From CAYZJV01 sp964473245 (lineage in GTDB: Bacteria; Spirochaetota; Spirochaetia; Sphaerochaetales; Sphaerochaetaceae), in contig CAYYOL010000005.1 of NCBI GenBank assembly GCA_964473245.1, positions 1 to 64,000 on the forward strand: DNA of 64,000 bases. Reading direction: 5' to 3'. The notes under the pieces were generated by a model. It ran no database searches. It was not told the DNA's origin and saw only the letters and a list, made by a program, of their open reading frames with translations. The position numbers and the translations under genes are program-made. Below are positions 54,001-61,591 of this stretch, in pieces. Numbering within the stretch: the first letter of the stretch is position 1; each line of letters starts with the position of its first letter.

Positions 54001-54305
54001 AGATGGAAGACCGGTTCGGCCCAACACCCGAGGTTGTCACGAACCTTCTGTATATTGCCGAATTGAAGATCATCTGCAGAAAGCTCAATATTCAGCACCT
54101 AAAAGAGAGAAATGGGCAAGTCACTGTGGAATTCGCCAAAGTAAAGGATATCTCCATAGACAAAGTCATGGAACTCATACGACTCGGAAATGGGAGAGTG
54201 GGAATCGATCCACGAAGGATGAATGTATTGACACTCAGCACCGATGCCGTTTCATTAAAAGATAAGTCACTGTTCATTTTAGAGACATTACAACGATTAG
54301 TTTAG
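51057..54305 (+). CDS. mfd: transcription-repair coupling factor Mfd
   Basis: Removes RNA polymerase stalled at DNA lesions and recruits UvrA. The 1082-residue product has the UvrB-like N-terminal part (SRIVVTHIRAF, GYFRSPSTTVPGEFSMHGEVVDLFP). The RNA-polymerase-interaction domain starts near residue 421 (EGDYVVHVNYGVGQFQKIDRI). The RecG-like helicase has Walker A GDVGYGKTE at about 568, DEEQRFGVKDKEK and the translocation motif RGRVGRSDQEAYAYLFYP, with the TRCF C-terminal domain last. It is slightly shorter than the usual 1150 residues. The ATG at 51057 has a TAGGTG before it; an earlier in-frame start at 51009 would overlap the divergent gene. Confidence 0.95.
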   Translation: MQQHIGPLVQSYIKSTDAYKAFKRDCNTRQYLEGLEGYPLAEAVLVYARSIHGRTWALCPTETAATQLCKDLQATGTPYVYLPSNGKRLYSPWEGTDREYTQLRALAALTEHPSRIVVTHIRAFVSPVIAIESLRDSELRLRVGDTFDPTGIASILAAGGYFRSPSTTVPGEFSMHGEVVDLFPYDNTYPIRIYAEWDRIEKITLFDPMDQDTVKTVGHVTVTILKEQQQIETAHIDTYISENDYVFFLGKERLETSFHSLEVEAKALFREAFLIDRQSPKPDQVLLDYRTFFERQNRGSVLIEVRGQCKEAYTYDVDGPRSFFGNFVMLKEHLAQLFDNGYSVTLYAGSELQKNRLNNMLSQFSQLSVLDLEISGGFSIPSEKLVAICDHEIFGRRKQVVKALHKVQTSPLDSFVDLNEGDYVVHVNYGVGQFQKIDRISMSGKERDYIKILYADTETLFVPIEQANLIQRYIGSEGGAPRLDKLGGQGWETKKARARKSAEELAGRLIQLYARRKSSKGYPFPKDTDWQMEFEASFPFEETEDQLTCIEDIKRDMESPTVMDRLICGDVGYGKTEIALRAAFKAVMAGKQVAFLAPTTILAEQHYETLVKRLGKFPVRAAVISRIIPKKEQKMILQQLKAGQIDVLVGTHRILQKDVQFSELGLLIIDEEQRFGVKDKEKVKELKANIDSIALSATPIPRTLYMSLLKIRDMSLLTTPPIQRRPIRTVIREFDVKTIVSAIRFELSRGGQVFYLHNRINTLEEVVMLLHKELPEVIVESIHGQMDPNSIEDVMRRFIHQGIQVLVSTTLIENGIDIPNVNTIIIDRADRYGVSQLYQLRGRVGRSDQEAYAYLFYPALTAINEIAVKRLKVISEHTELGSGFKIAMKDMEIRGTGNLLGREQSGQLASVGLDMYLRILDEAIAELMKEGDSEEQREVFLELDYSGFIPDSYISEPSVKFDVYKKIASITTDVQLQSLTAEMEDRFGPTPEVVTNLLYIAELKIICRKLNIQHLKERNGQVTVEFAKVKDISIDKVMELIRLGNGRVGIDPRRMNVLTLSTDAVSLKDKSLFILETLQRLV

Positions 54306-54320
54306 GCGAGGATACGATAC

Positions 54321-55040
54321 ATGGGTATAGATACAGATAGAGTTGATAGCATTACCGAAGATGGCAGAAGAGCAGTGAAGAGTTTCGTTCTCAGAGGTTC
54401 CCGTCTTGCTACATATCAAAAGGAGGCACTCGATCGGTATGCCAACGAGTACACCATTCCTGTAACTCACGACATGCTCAATTTCCACACGGTCTTCGGC
54501 AATGACCATCCTGTGATCATAGAGATCGGTTTTGGTATGGGAACCTCCACCCACCGAATAGCTTCACTTATGCCTGAATACAACTATATCGGTATTGAGG
54601 TGTTTCTTAACGGTTTTACCAAGTTGTTGCATACAGTGGGTACCGAACAGATGAACCATGTACGCCTGATCCGATTCGATGCGGTTGAAGTGCTCAATTC
54701 CATGGTGAAAGATGGATCTGTAGCCGGTTTCCACATATTCTTTCCGGATCCATGGCCAAAAAAGAGACACCATAAACGGAGACTCATTCAGGAACCGTTT
54801 GCTCAACTACTTGCAAGTAAGCTCAAGGATCGGGGCTATATCTACTGTGTCACCGATTGGGAACCATATGCCGAACAAATGCTCGCAGTGTTTCAGCATA
54901 CACCTTCACTGTACAATCCTCATGGTGGATATGCCCCTCCAAGGTCCTGGCGGCCTACCACAAGTTTCGAACGAAAGGGGATAGAGAAGCACCATCCGAT
55001 TAACGAAGTCTGGGTGGAAAAGCAGACGTCCACTCTATAG
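54321..55040 (+). CDS. trmB: tRNA (guanine-46-N7)-methyltransferase
   Basis: Methylates G46 of tRNA with SAM. The 239-residue product has the SAM motif IIEIGFGMGTSTHRIA, the acidic IGIEVF, and the TrmB signature HIFFPDPWPKKRHHKRRLIQEPFAQLLASKL. The C-terminal PRSWRPTTSFERKGIEKHHPINEVWVEK is also typical. It follows mfd by 15 bases and is probably cotranscribed. Confidence 0.95.
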   Translation: MGIDTDRVDSITEDGRRAVKSFVLRGSRLATYQKEALDRYANEYTIPVTHDMLNFHTVFGNDHPVIIEIGFGMGTSTHRIASLMPEYNYIGIEVFLNGFTKLLHTVGTEQMNHVRLIRFDAVEVLNSMVKDGSVAGFHIFFPDPWPKKRHHKRRLIQEPFAQLLASKLKDRGYIYCVTDWEPYAEQMLAVFQHTPSLYNPHGGYAPPRSWRPTTSFERKGIEKHHPINEVWVEKQTSTL

Positions 55041-55069
55041 GACGCGCTCACATCGACACATAATGCAAC

Positions 55070-55095
55070 GAGGCTGGGACGTTCGCCCCAGCCTC
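55070..55095. terminator. bidirectional stem-loop between trmB and the EF-G-like gene
   Basis: A perfect 9-base GC-rich stem GAGGCTGGG/CCCAGCCTC with an 8-base loop lies between two convergent genes. Neither side has a good T run, so it probably acts as a weak terminator or RNA-stabilising structure. Confidence 0.6.
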
Positions 55096-55118
55096 TCTAG
55101 TACACCGTGTACAATGTG

Positions 55119-57200
55119 CTATTTACCGGAATCCTCTTCAGCAGCCTTCGCAGCCTTTATGACATCGTCGGCTATTCGACCGGAAAGCATTTCGTAATGG
55201 TCAAACTCGATTTCAAACGAACCGGTGCCACTGGTCATGGACTTGAGATCGATCGCATAATTAAGCATTTCTGCCTGAGGAACTTCAGCCTTGACCATTT
55301 GGATACCACCACCGATATCCTCCTGTCCAAGAACTCTTCCCCGTTTACCACTGAGGTCACTCAAGATATCTCCCAGATACGAGTCCTCTATATATACAGA
55401 GAGTTTCATGAACGGTTCTAGAAGTACCGGGCCTGCTTTCTCAATGGCTGCTCTCATAGCACCCTTCGCAGCAAGGCGGAACGCCATTTCGGAAGAGTCG
55501 ACCGGGTGTTCCTTTCCATCGACAATGGTTATACCAATATCGACCAGAGGATATCCGGCAAGGAATCCCTCGTGCATCGCATCCTGAAGTCCTTTCTCAA
55601 TACCGGGCATGTAGCCTTTGGAGACCGAGCCACCTTTGATTGCATTCGTGAACGAGTAGTACTCTCCACGCTCTAGAGGTTCAATCTCTATAAGCACTTT
55701 ACCGTACTGACCATGCCCACCGGATTGTTTCTTGTGTGCAAAGTCGACAACACCCGATTTCTTGGTGATGGTCTCTCGATAGGCGATTTTTGGAGTCTTT
55801 GTGTTGATCGTGACCTTCTGCTTCTCCTTGATCTTTTCAAGGATCATGGTCAGATGCAATTCGCCCATTCCGCTCACTGTGGACTCTTTCGTCTCTTCGT
55901 TGAAAGCGGTCTGGAACGTGAGATCCTCTTCTGTGATCTTATGCAAAGCCTCGTTCATCTTATCTTCAGATTTCTTATCACCTGCTTGAATTGCCAGTGA
56001 GAAGATCGGGCTTGGCAAGCGAAGCGGGCGGAACAGGAACGAAGTATCTCCCTGTGCCAGCGTAGCATTGGTGTAGGTAATATTGCTTTTAGCAATAACA
56101 CCTATATCACCGGCCTCAAGCGCATCGACTTCGTTCAGTTTCTTTCCGATCAATCGATACACCTTGCCAGGACGCTCTTTTTTTCCGAGATCCGGGTTGG
56201 TCAGATCGGTATCGCCTGCGATCTTACCCCGCACGACTTTGATGTACGAGAGCTTTCCAGAGAACTGATCTATCGTGGTTTTGAACACGAATGCTGCAGG
56301 AGAACCTTCGCTGGAAATGGGTATCTCTTGCTCTTCTTCGTCCTGAACAATCTCTTCCATCTTCCCTAGAGGAGAAGGGAAGTTGTTCTTGATAAATGTG
56401 AGCAGACTGTTTATGCCAGAGCCTTGCAAAGAGCTTCCGGCGAACACAGGAACCACACGATTCTCATTCAATCCCTCTCTGAGTCCTCTTCTGATCTCGT
56501 CGGCATCAAGTGTGCCGGCATCGAAATACTTCTCAATGAGATCGTCTGCTCCTTCAGCAGCAGCCTCAATAAGCATGAGATCATACTCTTCGACCAGTTC
56601 ATTGAATTCGGCAGGAATGTCCTGGACCTGCTCCTTGCCGGAATTGTCTACTATATATGCCTTCTTCTCGATGAGGTTGATTACCCCTTTGAAATTTTCG
56701 CTGTTCCCCATGGGAATAGTGATGGGAACATACGTTGCGGGAAGAGTCTCTTTCAGGTTTGCAAATGCCGTAAAGAAATCGGCCCGTTCTCTGTCTATCT
56801 TGTTGATAAAGACCGCTCGTGGTTTGTTTCGATCATTCAACCGCTTCCAGAGTTTGATAGTCTCTATCTGTGCCCCGTCTCGGGCATCTACGGTGACAAT
56901 AGCGGACTCGCAGGCACGGAATGCACCGATGACTTCTCCTACGAAGTCGGCCGTTCCTGGAGTGTCGATAAATGTGATAGTCTTTCCCTCGAACACACAA
57001 TTGGCCATTGCAGCGTGAACAGATATCTGTCGTGATATCTCCTCTTCGGTGTAGTCACTGGTGGTCTTACCCGAATCAATCGTCTCGGCCCGGGAAACCA
57101 CACCACTTTGAAACAAAATTTGTTCCAATAATGAGGTTTTCCCGGTACCGTTGTGGCCTACGATGGCAATGTTCCTCAAATCAGTACTGGATACGCTCAT
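55119..57200 (-). CDS. elongation factor G-like GTPase (FusA2/EF-G2 type)
   Basis: A 693-residue paralogue of EF-G. The G domain has GHNGTGKTS (G1), DTPGTADF (G3) and NKIDRE (G4). Domains II-V follow, with GELHLTMILEKIKEK, YRETI and the late LLEPFMKLSVYIEDSYLGDILSDLSGKRGRVLGQ. In EF-G and EF-Tu the G3 motif is DTPGH, and the histidine is needed for GTP hydrolysis; here it is Thr. Proteins of this group are usually annotated as EF-G-like and their role is not settled. The ATG at 57200 follows AGGAGG, with a good promoter. The gene lies directly behind another EF-G gene. It is not a canonical translocase by this sequence. Confidence 0.88.
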   Translation of the reverse strand: MSVSSTDLRNIAIVGHNGTGKTSLLEQILFQSGVVSRAETIDSGKTTSDYTEEEISRQISVHAAMANCVFEGKTITFIDTPGTADFVGEVIGAFRACESAIVTVDARDGAQIETIKLWKRLNDRNKPRAVFINKIDRERADFFTAFANLKETLPATYVPITIPMGNSENFKGVINLIEKKAYIVDNSGKEQVQDIPAEFNELVEEYDLMLIEAAAEGADDLIEKYFDAGTLDADEIRRGLREGLNENRVVPVFAGSSLQGSGINSLLTFIKNNFPSPLGKMEEIVQDEEEQEIPISSEGSPAAFVFKTTIDQFSGKLSYIKVVRGKIAGDTDLTNPDLGKKERPGKVYRLIGKKLNEVDALEAGDIGVIAKSNITYTNATLAQGDTSFLFRPLRLPSPIFSLAIQAGDKKSEDKMNEALHKITEEDLTFQTAFNEETKESTVSGMGELHLTMILEKIKEKQKVTINTKTPKIAYRETITKKSGVVDFAHKKQSGGHGQYGKVLIEIEPLERGEYYSFTNAIKGGSVSKGYMPGIEKGLQDAMHEGFLAGYPLVDIGITIVDGKEHPVDSSEMAFRLAAKGAMRAAIEKAGPVLLEPFMKLSVYIEDSYLGDILSDLSGKRGRVLGQEDIGGGIQMVKAEVPQAEMLNYAIDLKSMTSGTGSFEIEFDHYEMLSGRIADDVIKAAKAAEEDSGK

Positions 57201-57241
57201 ATGTCCTCCTAAAATCGAATATCGGTGGATACTCAAAGAAC

Positions 57242-57270
57242 ATGGTAAATCCATACTCCGGATCTGTCAA
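57242..57270 (-). promoter_or_regulatory. promoter of the EF-G-like gene
   Basis: On the minus strand TTGACA (57265-57270) and TACCAT (57242-57247) are 17 bases apart, about 40 bases before the start codon. Confidence 0.5.
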
Positions 57271-57307
57271 ACTAATAATGGTTTTTGTGCCAAATTTAGC
57301 TCAAATT

Positions 57308-59335
57308 CTATGATTTCCGGGAGAAGTGACTGAATTCCATCGTGAATGTACCACGTCCTTGTGTAGAGCTTCTGAGTGCGGTGGAGTAGCCGAAAAGCTG
57401 TGAAAGTGGAGCTTTTGCTATAATATGGTCAGCTGTTGCTCTGCTCTCCATGCTGTTGATTATACCACCTCGAGCTGTGAGACTTCCCATGACCTCTCCT
57501 ACATACTGAGAAGGTACTACGACATCTACACGCATTACCGGTTCAAGAAGCACAGGCTCTGCATCTCGTCCTGCGGCCTCGAAACAGAGTGCCGATGCAG
57601 CTTCGAATGCAAATGTGCTCGCCGTAAGATCGGAATAGGAGACAGATTCGAGAATAGCTTCAACATCGACCACCTCATATCCGAAACGGATACCTGAGTG
57701 AATGGAGTTGTCCACACCACGTTTGATCGCAGCAAGATATTCGTCTGGAAGACTCTTGTGCGGAACCTTACTCGTAAACTTGACACCACTTCCTGTCGAT
57801 AGCGGTTTCAGTGTAAGGGTGACCGAAGCTTCATGCTCTTTACCTGCTAGCAGTTTGGAGTAGACCTCTGTCTTGGTAGTGGTATGCAGTATGGATTCTC
57901 TGTAGGTGACTTGTGGGTTTCCTACGCGAGCATCGACCTTCATCTCCTTTGTGAGCCGAGTGACAAGCACATCGAGATGTAGCTCTCCCATACCAGATAT
58001 GACCAGCTGACCTGTGTCTACATTCTCTTTCCAGGTGAATGTGGGATCTTCTTGTGAAAGGATCTGAAGAGATGCTTTGAGCTTGTCCTGATCGCTCATC
58101 GTCTTCGGTTCGATAGCAACCGAAATGACCGGTTCTGGGAAGACCATGTTCTCAAGGAGAATCTGAGCCCCCTCGCTTCCGATCGTATCACCCGTCTGAG
58201 CGTTTTTAAACCCTATGACCACACCGATATCCCCTGCAGCGAGCTGGTCAACCGTCTCGGGTCTGTTCGCATGCATTCGAAGTAATCTATTTACCCGTTC
58301 ACGCTTTTTCTTGGTTATGTTGAGAATTGCCGTCCCTTTCTTGATCACACCGGAGTAGACCCGAATGAAACACAGCGGACCTGCCTCCCGGTCAAATTGG
58401 ATCTTAAAGATCAAAGCGAGAGGTTGTGCTGCCGGATCATGAATAACCTGAACCTCTTTCTCATGTTTTACTGAAATTCCTTTCATTGGCGGAATATCGA
58501 GAGGTGAGGGGAGTAGTTCAACGATTCCATCGAGAAGCGGTTGCACCCCGATGTTCTTCAAAGAGGCTCCAACGAACACCGGAACAAGGTCACGGGAAAT
58601 AGTTGCCTTCCTGAGAGTCTGTATGATCAGTTCACGGGGAATCTTCTCTCCGGAGAAATAGAGTTCAGTGATTTCGTCCGAGTGCGAAGCTACAGCATCT
58701 ACAAGGCGTTCGTACCACGTATCACGAAGTTCCTGCAGTTCTCCGGACAGTTCCGAGAAATGCATAGTGCTACCGTAGCTGGTCACTTCAAAATCGATTC
58801 TTCGATTCTCAATAACGTCAATAATTCCATTGAATGCAGATTCGGCCCCTATCGGGAGATAGAGAGGAACAGGAGTTTTAGCGAACTTTTTTTCAACATC
58901 GGTAACGACATCGAAGAAATTGGCTCCAAGTCGATCCATTTTATTCACGAATATGATTCGTGGAACACGATAATGATCTGCCTGTCTCCATACGGTTTCT
59001 GTCTGGGGCTCAACTCCACTGACACCACACAGGACCGTGACAGCACCATCGAGAACACGGAGCGAACGCTCCACCTCAGCAGTAAAGTCGACATGTCCCG
59101 GAGTATCTATGATATTGATCTTGTGTTCCTTCCAGTAGCATGTGGTTGCCGCCGAGCTGATAGTAATCCCTCGATTCTGTTCCTGTTCCATGAAATCCAT
59201 GGATGCTTCGCCGTCATCCACCTCTCCGATTCTGTGATTCTCTCCGGTGTAGAAGAGAATCCTTTCTGTGGTGGTTGTCTTTCCGGCATCGATATGTGCC
59301 ATGATTCCTATGTTACGAATTAACGTGTCATCCAT
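57308..59335 (-). CDS. fusA: elongation factor G, spirochaete-type (probably recycling EF-G2)
   Basis: A 675-residue EF-G with intact G motifs: AHIDAGKTTT, DTPGHVDF and NKMDRLGA. Domains II-V follow, with GELHLDVLVTRL, RESIL and the C-terminal SLTARGGIINSMESR and LRSSTQGRGTFTMEFSHF. Spirochaetes and planctomycetes carry an spd-type EF-G pair, one for translocation and one for ribosome recycling with RRF. Length and the end LRSSTxGRGxFTMEFS resemble the second type (Borrelia BB0691), by my recollection of that sequence. Assignment to recycling is therefore an inference. AAGGA precedes the ATG. Confidence 0.88.
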   Translation of the reverse strand: MDDTLIRNIGIMAHIDAGKTTTTERILFYTGENHRIGEVDDGEASMDFMEQEQNRGITISSAATTCYWKEHKINIIDTPGHVDFTAEVERSLRVLDGAVTVLCGVSGVEPQTETVWRQADHYRVPRIIFVNKMDRLGANFFDVVTDVEKKFAKTPVPLYLPIGAESAFNGIIDVIENRRIDFEVTSYGSTMHFSELSGELQELRDTWYERLVDAVASHSDEITELYFSGEKIPRELIIQTLRKATISRDLVPVFVGASLKNIGVQPLLDGIVELLPSPLDIPPMKGISVKHEKEVQVIHDPAAQPLALIFKIQFDREAGPLCFIRVYSGVIKKGTAILNITKKKRERVNRLLRMHANRPETVDQLAAGDIGVVIGFKNAQTGDTIGSEGAQILLENMVFPEPVISVAIEPKTMSDQDKLKASLQILSQEDPTFTWKENVDTGQLVISGMGELHLDVLVTRLTKEMKVDARVGNPQVTYRESILHTTTKTEVYSKLLAGKEHEASVTLTLKPLSTGSGVKFTSKVPHKSLPDEYLAAIKRGVDNSIHSGIRFGYEVVDVEAILESVSYSDLTASTFAFEAASALCFEAAGRDAEPVLLEPVMRVDVVVPSQYVGEVMGSLTARGGIINSMESRATADHIIAKAPLSQLFGYSTALRSSTQGRGTFTMEFSHFSRKS

Positions 59336-59373
59336 ATGAAGTTGTTCCTTTGTTTCGAGAGTTTACACGTCAA

Positions 59374-59402
59374 ATCATAACATAAATGGAGTATCGTATA
59401 AA
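59374..59402 (-). promoter_or_regulatory. fusA promoter
   Basis: On the minus strand TTTATA (59397-59402) and TATGAT (59374-59379) are 17 bases apart, about 38 bases before the ATG. Confidence 0.5.
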
Positions 59403-59421
59403 GAGAGTCGACTACTGTCAG

Positions 59422-61530
59422 TCATGAACGGTATCTAAGTGCACGCAATGAGTTCAGTATTGCAAGAAGCGCAACTCCCGTATCGGCGAATACTGCCAGC
59501 CACATGGTGGCGATGCCCACTGTGCCAAGAAGCATGACAACGAACTTCACGCCGAGCGCGAGAACGATGTTCTGTGTAATAATGGTGACAGTCCTCCGAG
59601 CATGACGTATACCATCGGGGATTCTCTGCAGATTATCGGTCATGACGACCATGTCGGAAGCTTCCACTGCTGCATCGGAGCCGATCGAGCCCATGGAGAC
59701 ACCAATGTCTGCTCTTGCCAGCACCGGCGCATCATTGATTCCATCACCTACAAAGAGTAACGTCCCCCGAGAGCCCTTCTTTTCTATGAGTCGTTCAATG
59801 TGTTCAACCTTCTGGTGAGGAAGTAGATCACCGAATCCTTGATCTACTCCGATTTGTTCAACTGTCCGATCCACGACGTTCTGCCTGTCTCCGCTGAGAA
59901 GTCCGATATAGCTGACTCCGAGGTTTTTCAGGTCTGCAATCGCTACTTTCGCCTCGTCTCTGATCGAATCGGTGATCACGATTCTCCCCGCCACGACACC
60001 ATCTATCGAGACAAGAATGGACCCTCCGTTTCTGGACTGAAGATCTCGAGGAACCGTGTAGGCTTGTTCTTCCATATGGCGATCGGTACCGATGACGATC
60101 GAGATTCCATCGACTTGACCATACATCCCTTTTCCGGGGACTTCACCGATGGCGTGTGCTTCTCTCAAAGTGTAGCCATGACTCAGGGCATAGGCAGTGA
60201 TTGCTTTGGCGATAGGGTGGTTCGATTTTGCCTCGATACTCGCAGCAAGGGTAATCAACTCCGCTTCATCGTTATCGTACTCGCGCGAGAGGTGCACCTG
60301 TTGTACTCCAAAGGTGCCCGACGTGATAGTTCCTGTCTTGTCAAACACGACATGACTGGTCTTCGCAAGAGTCTGGACATAATTGCCCCCTTTAACAAGA
60401 ATACCCATACGTGCAAGACCGCCGATTCCCCCGAAGAAACCGACCGGTACCGATATCACTAGGGCACAAGGGCAGGAGATCACGAGAAATACCAGAGCTC
60501 TATAGAGCCAGACTGAGAATGCCCCATTTGTAACCAGCGGAGGGATCAGTGCCAGAAGTACAGCGATACCAACTACAGCCGGGGTATAATATCGAGCAAA
60601 ACGGGTTATGAAACGCTCGGTTTTCGCCTTTCTTCGACTTGAAGCCTCTACTAGATCAAGGATAGTGGCAACAGTGGAATCCTCATACCGTTTCACCGCT
60701 TTGGCGTACAACACGCCGGATCCGTTCACCGAGCCACTGAGAATCCCTGTTTCTGGACCGACTTCCCATGGCATCGACTCTCCCGTCAATGCTCTCGTAT
60801 CGAGTGTCGAGTTTCCCGAGATTACTTGTGCATCGACTGGAATCTTCTCTCCTGGTCTGATTAACAGGATATCGTCTATGGCTATCTCCTCAGGAGACAC
60901 CTTGATCTCACGCTCGTTTCGTACAACGGTGGCCGATACCGGCTTGATATCCATGAGCTTGGCAATGGAGTTTCTCGATTTCTCGACAGCAAGACCTTGC
61001 ACATACTCACCAACCTGATAGAATGCCATCACTGCCACCGCTTCAGCATATTCTCCGATGGCGAAGGCTCCAATCGTTGCAATGGTCATGAGAAAGTTTT
61101 CATCGAACACAGAACCCTTCACGAGGTTTCGAAGTGCCTTCCACACGATATCGATCCCAACGGTCGCGTATCCTGTTATGAAAAGGAGTAGAGCGAGAGA
61201 CGGGTGCGAAGCACTATGGGCCAATACGGTTATGATGATTGCAGTAACAACTCGCAGTGGTTCCACGATATTGAAGGATCGTTTGCCTGGTACTGCTTCA
61301 TTGATATGGGAGATCTGCGATCCCGGTTCCTCTTTTCTTACCGTCGATATGATGGACTCGTTGAATGTTGCATCATCAGCCTGCTTGTGCGTACGTACGC
61401 GCAACCTGTTCTGTACCAAGTCGATCTCACTCGATTCCACACCATCTATAGTCTGTATGGCATCTTCGATTCGTGCTGCACAGACGGCACAATCAACACC
61501 ATCTATTCTATATATATGCTCAGTTGCCAT
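59422..61530 (-). CDS. zntA: zinc/cadmium-type P1B ATPase (ZntA/CadA-like)
   Basis: A metal-exporting ATPase of the inner membrane, 702 residues. It has an N-terminal HMA domain with the zinc-type motif GVDCAVCA (Cys14, Cys17). The sixth-helix CPC motif lies near residue 351 (ISCPCALV), the phosphorylation site DKTGT near 398, TGES in the actuator domain, and GDGINDAP. The eighth helix has FADTGVALLAILNSLRAL, which fits the P1B-2 (Zn/Cd/Pb) group rather than copper pumps. The ATG follows GGAG. The promoter is covered by a palindrome of the SmtB/CzrA class, and the zinc sensor at 15711-16025 is a good candidate for its repressor. Confidence 0.93.
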   Translation of the reverse strand: MATEHIYRIDGVDCAVCAARIEDAIQTIDGVESSEIDLVQNRLRVRTHKQADDATFNESIISTVRKEEPGSQISHINEAVPGKRSFNIVEPLRVVTAIIITVLAHSASHPSLALLLFITGYATVGIDIVWKALRNLVKGSVFDENFLMTIATIGAFAIGEYAEAVAVMAFYQVGEYVQGLAVEKSRNSIAKLMDIKPVSATVVRNEREIKVSPEEIAIDDILLIRPGEKIPVDAQVISGNSTLDTRALTGESMPWEVGPETGILSGSVNGSGVLYAKAVKRYEDSTVATILDLVEASSRRKAKTERFITRFARYYTPAVVGIAVLLALIPPLVTNGAFSVWLYRALVFLVISCPCALVISVPVGFFGGIGGLARMGILVKGGNYVQTLAKTSHVVFDKTGTITSGTFGVQQVHLSREYDNDEAELITLAASIEAKSNHPIAKAITAYALSHGYTLREAHAIGEVPGKGMYGQVDGISIVIGTDRHMEEQAYTVPRDLQSRNGGSILVSIDGVVAGRIVITDSIRDEAKVAIADLKNLGVSYIGLLSGDRQNVVDRTVEQIGVDQGFGDLLPHQKVEHIERLIEKKGSRGTLLFVGDGINDAPVLARADIGVSMGSIGSDAAVEASDMVVMTDNLQRIPDGIRHARRTVTIITQNIVLALGVKFVVMLLGTVGIATMWLAVFADTGVALLAILNSLRALRYRS

Positions 61531-61548
61531 ATGCTCTCCATAACATTC

Positions 61549-61584
61549 ATATATGATTGTATGTTCATATATAGAGCATAGTAA
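61549..61584 (-). promoter_or_regulatory. zntA promoter with SmtB/CzrA-type operator
   Basis: A dyad at 61549-61572 has perfect 8-base arms ATATATGA and TCATATAT around 8 bases. Within it TGAT-N6-TTCA approaches the TGAA-N6-TTCA core of known ArsR/SmtB operators, with flanking AT. On the minus strand TTACTA (61579-61584) and TACAAT (61556-61561) are 17 bases apart, so the operator covers the -10. The ATG is 25 bases further on. Confidence 0.65.
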
Positions 61585-61591
61585 CTCCCTC

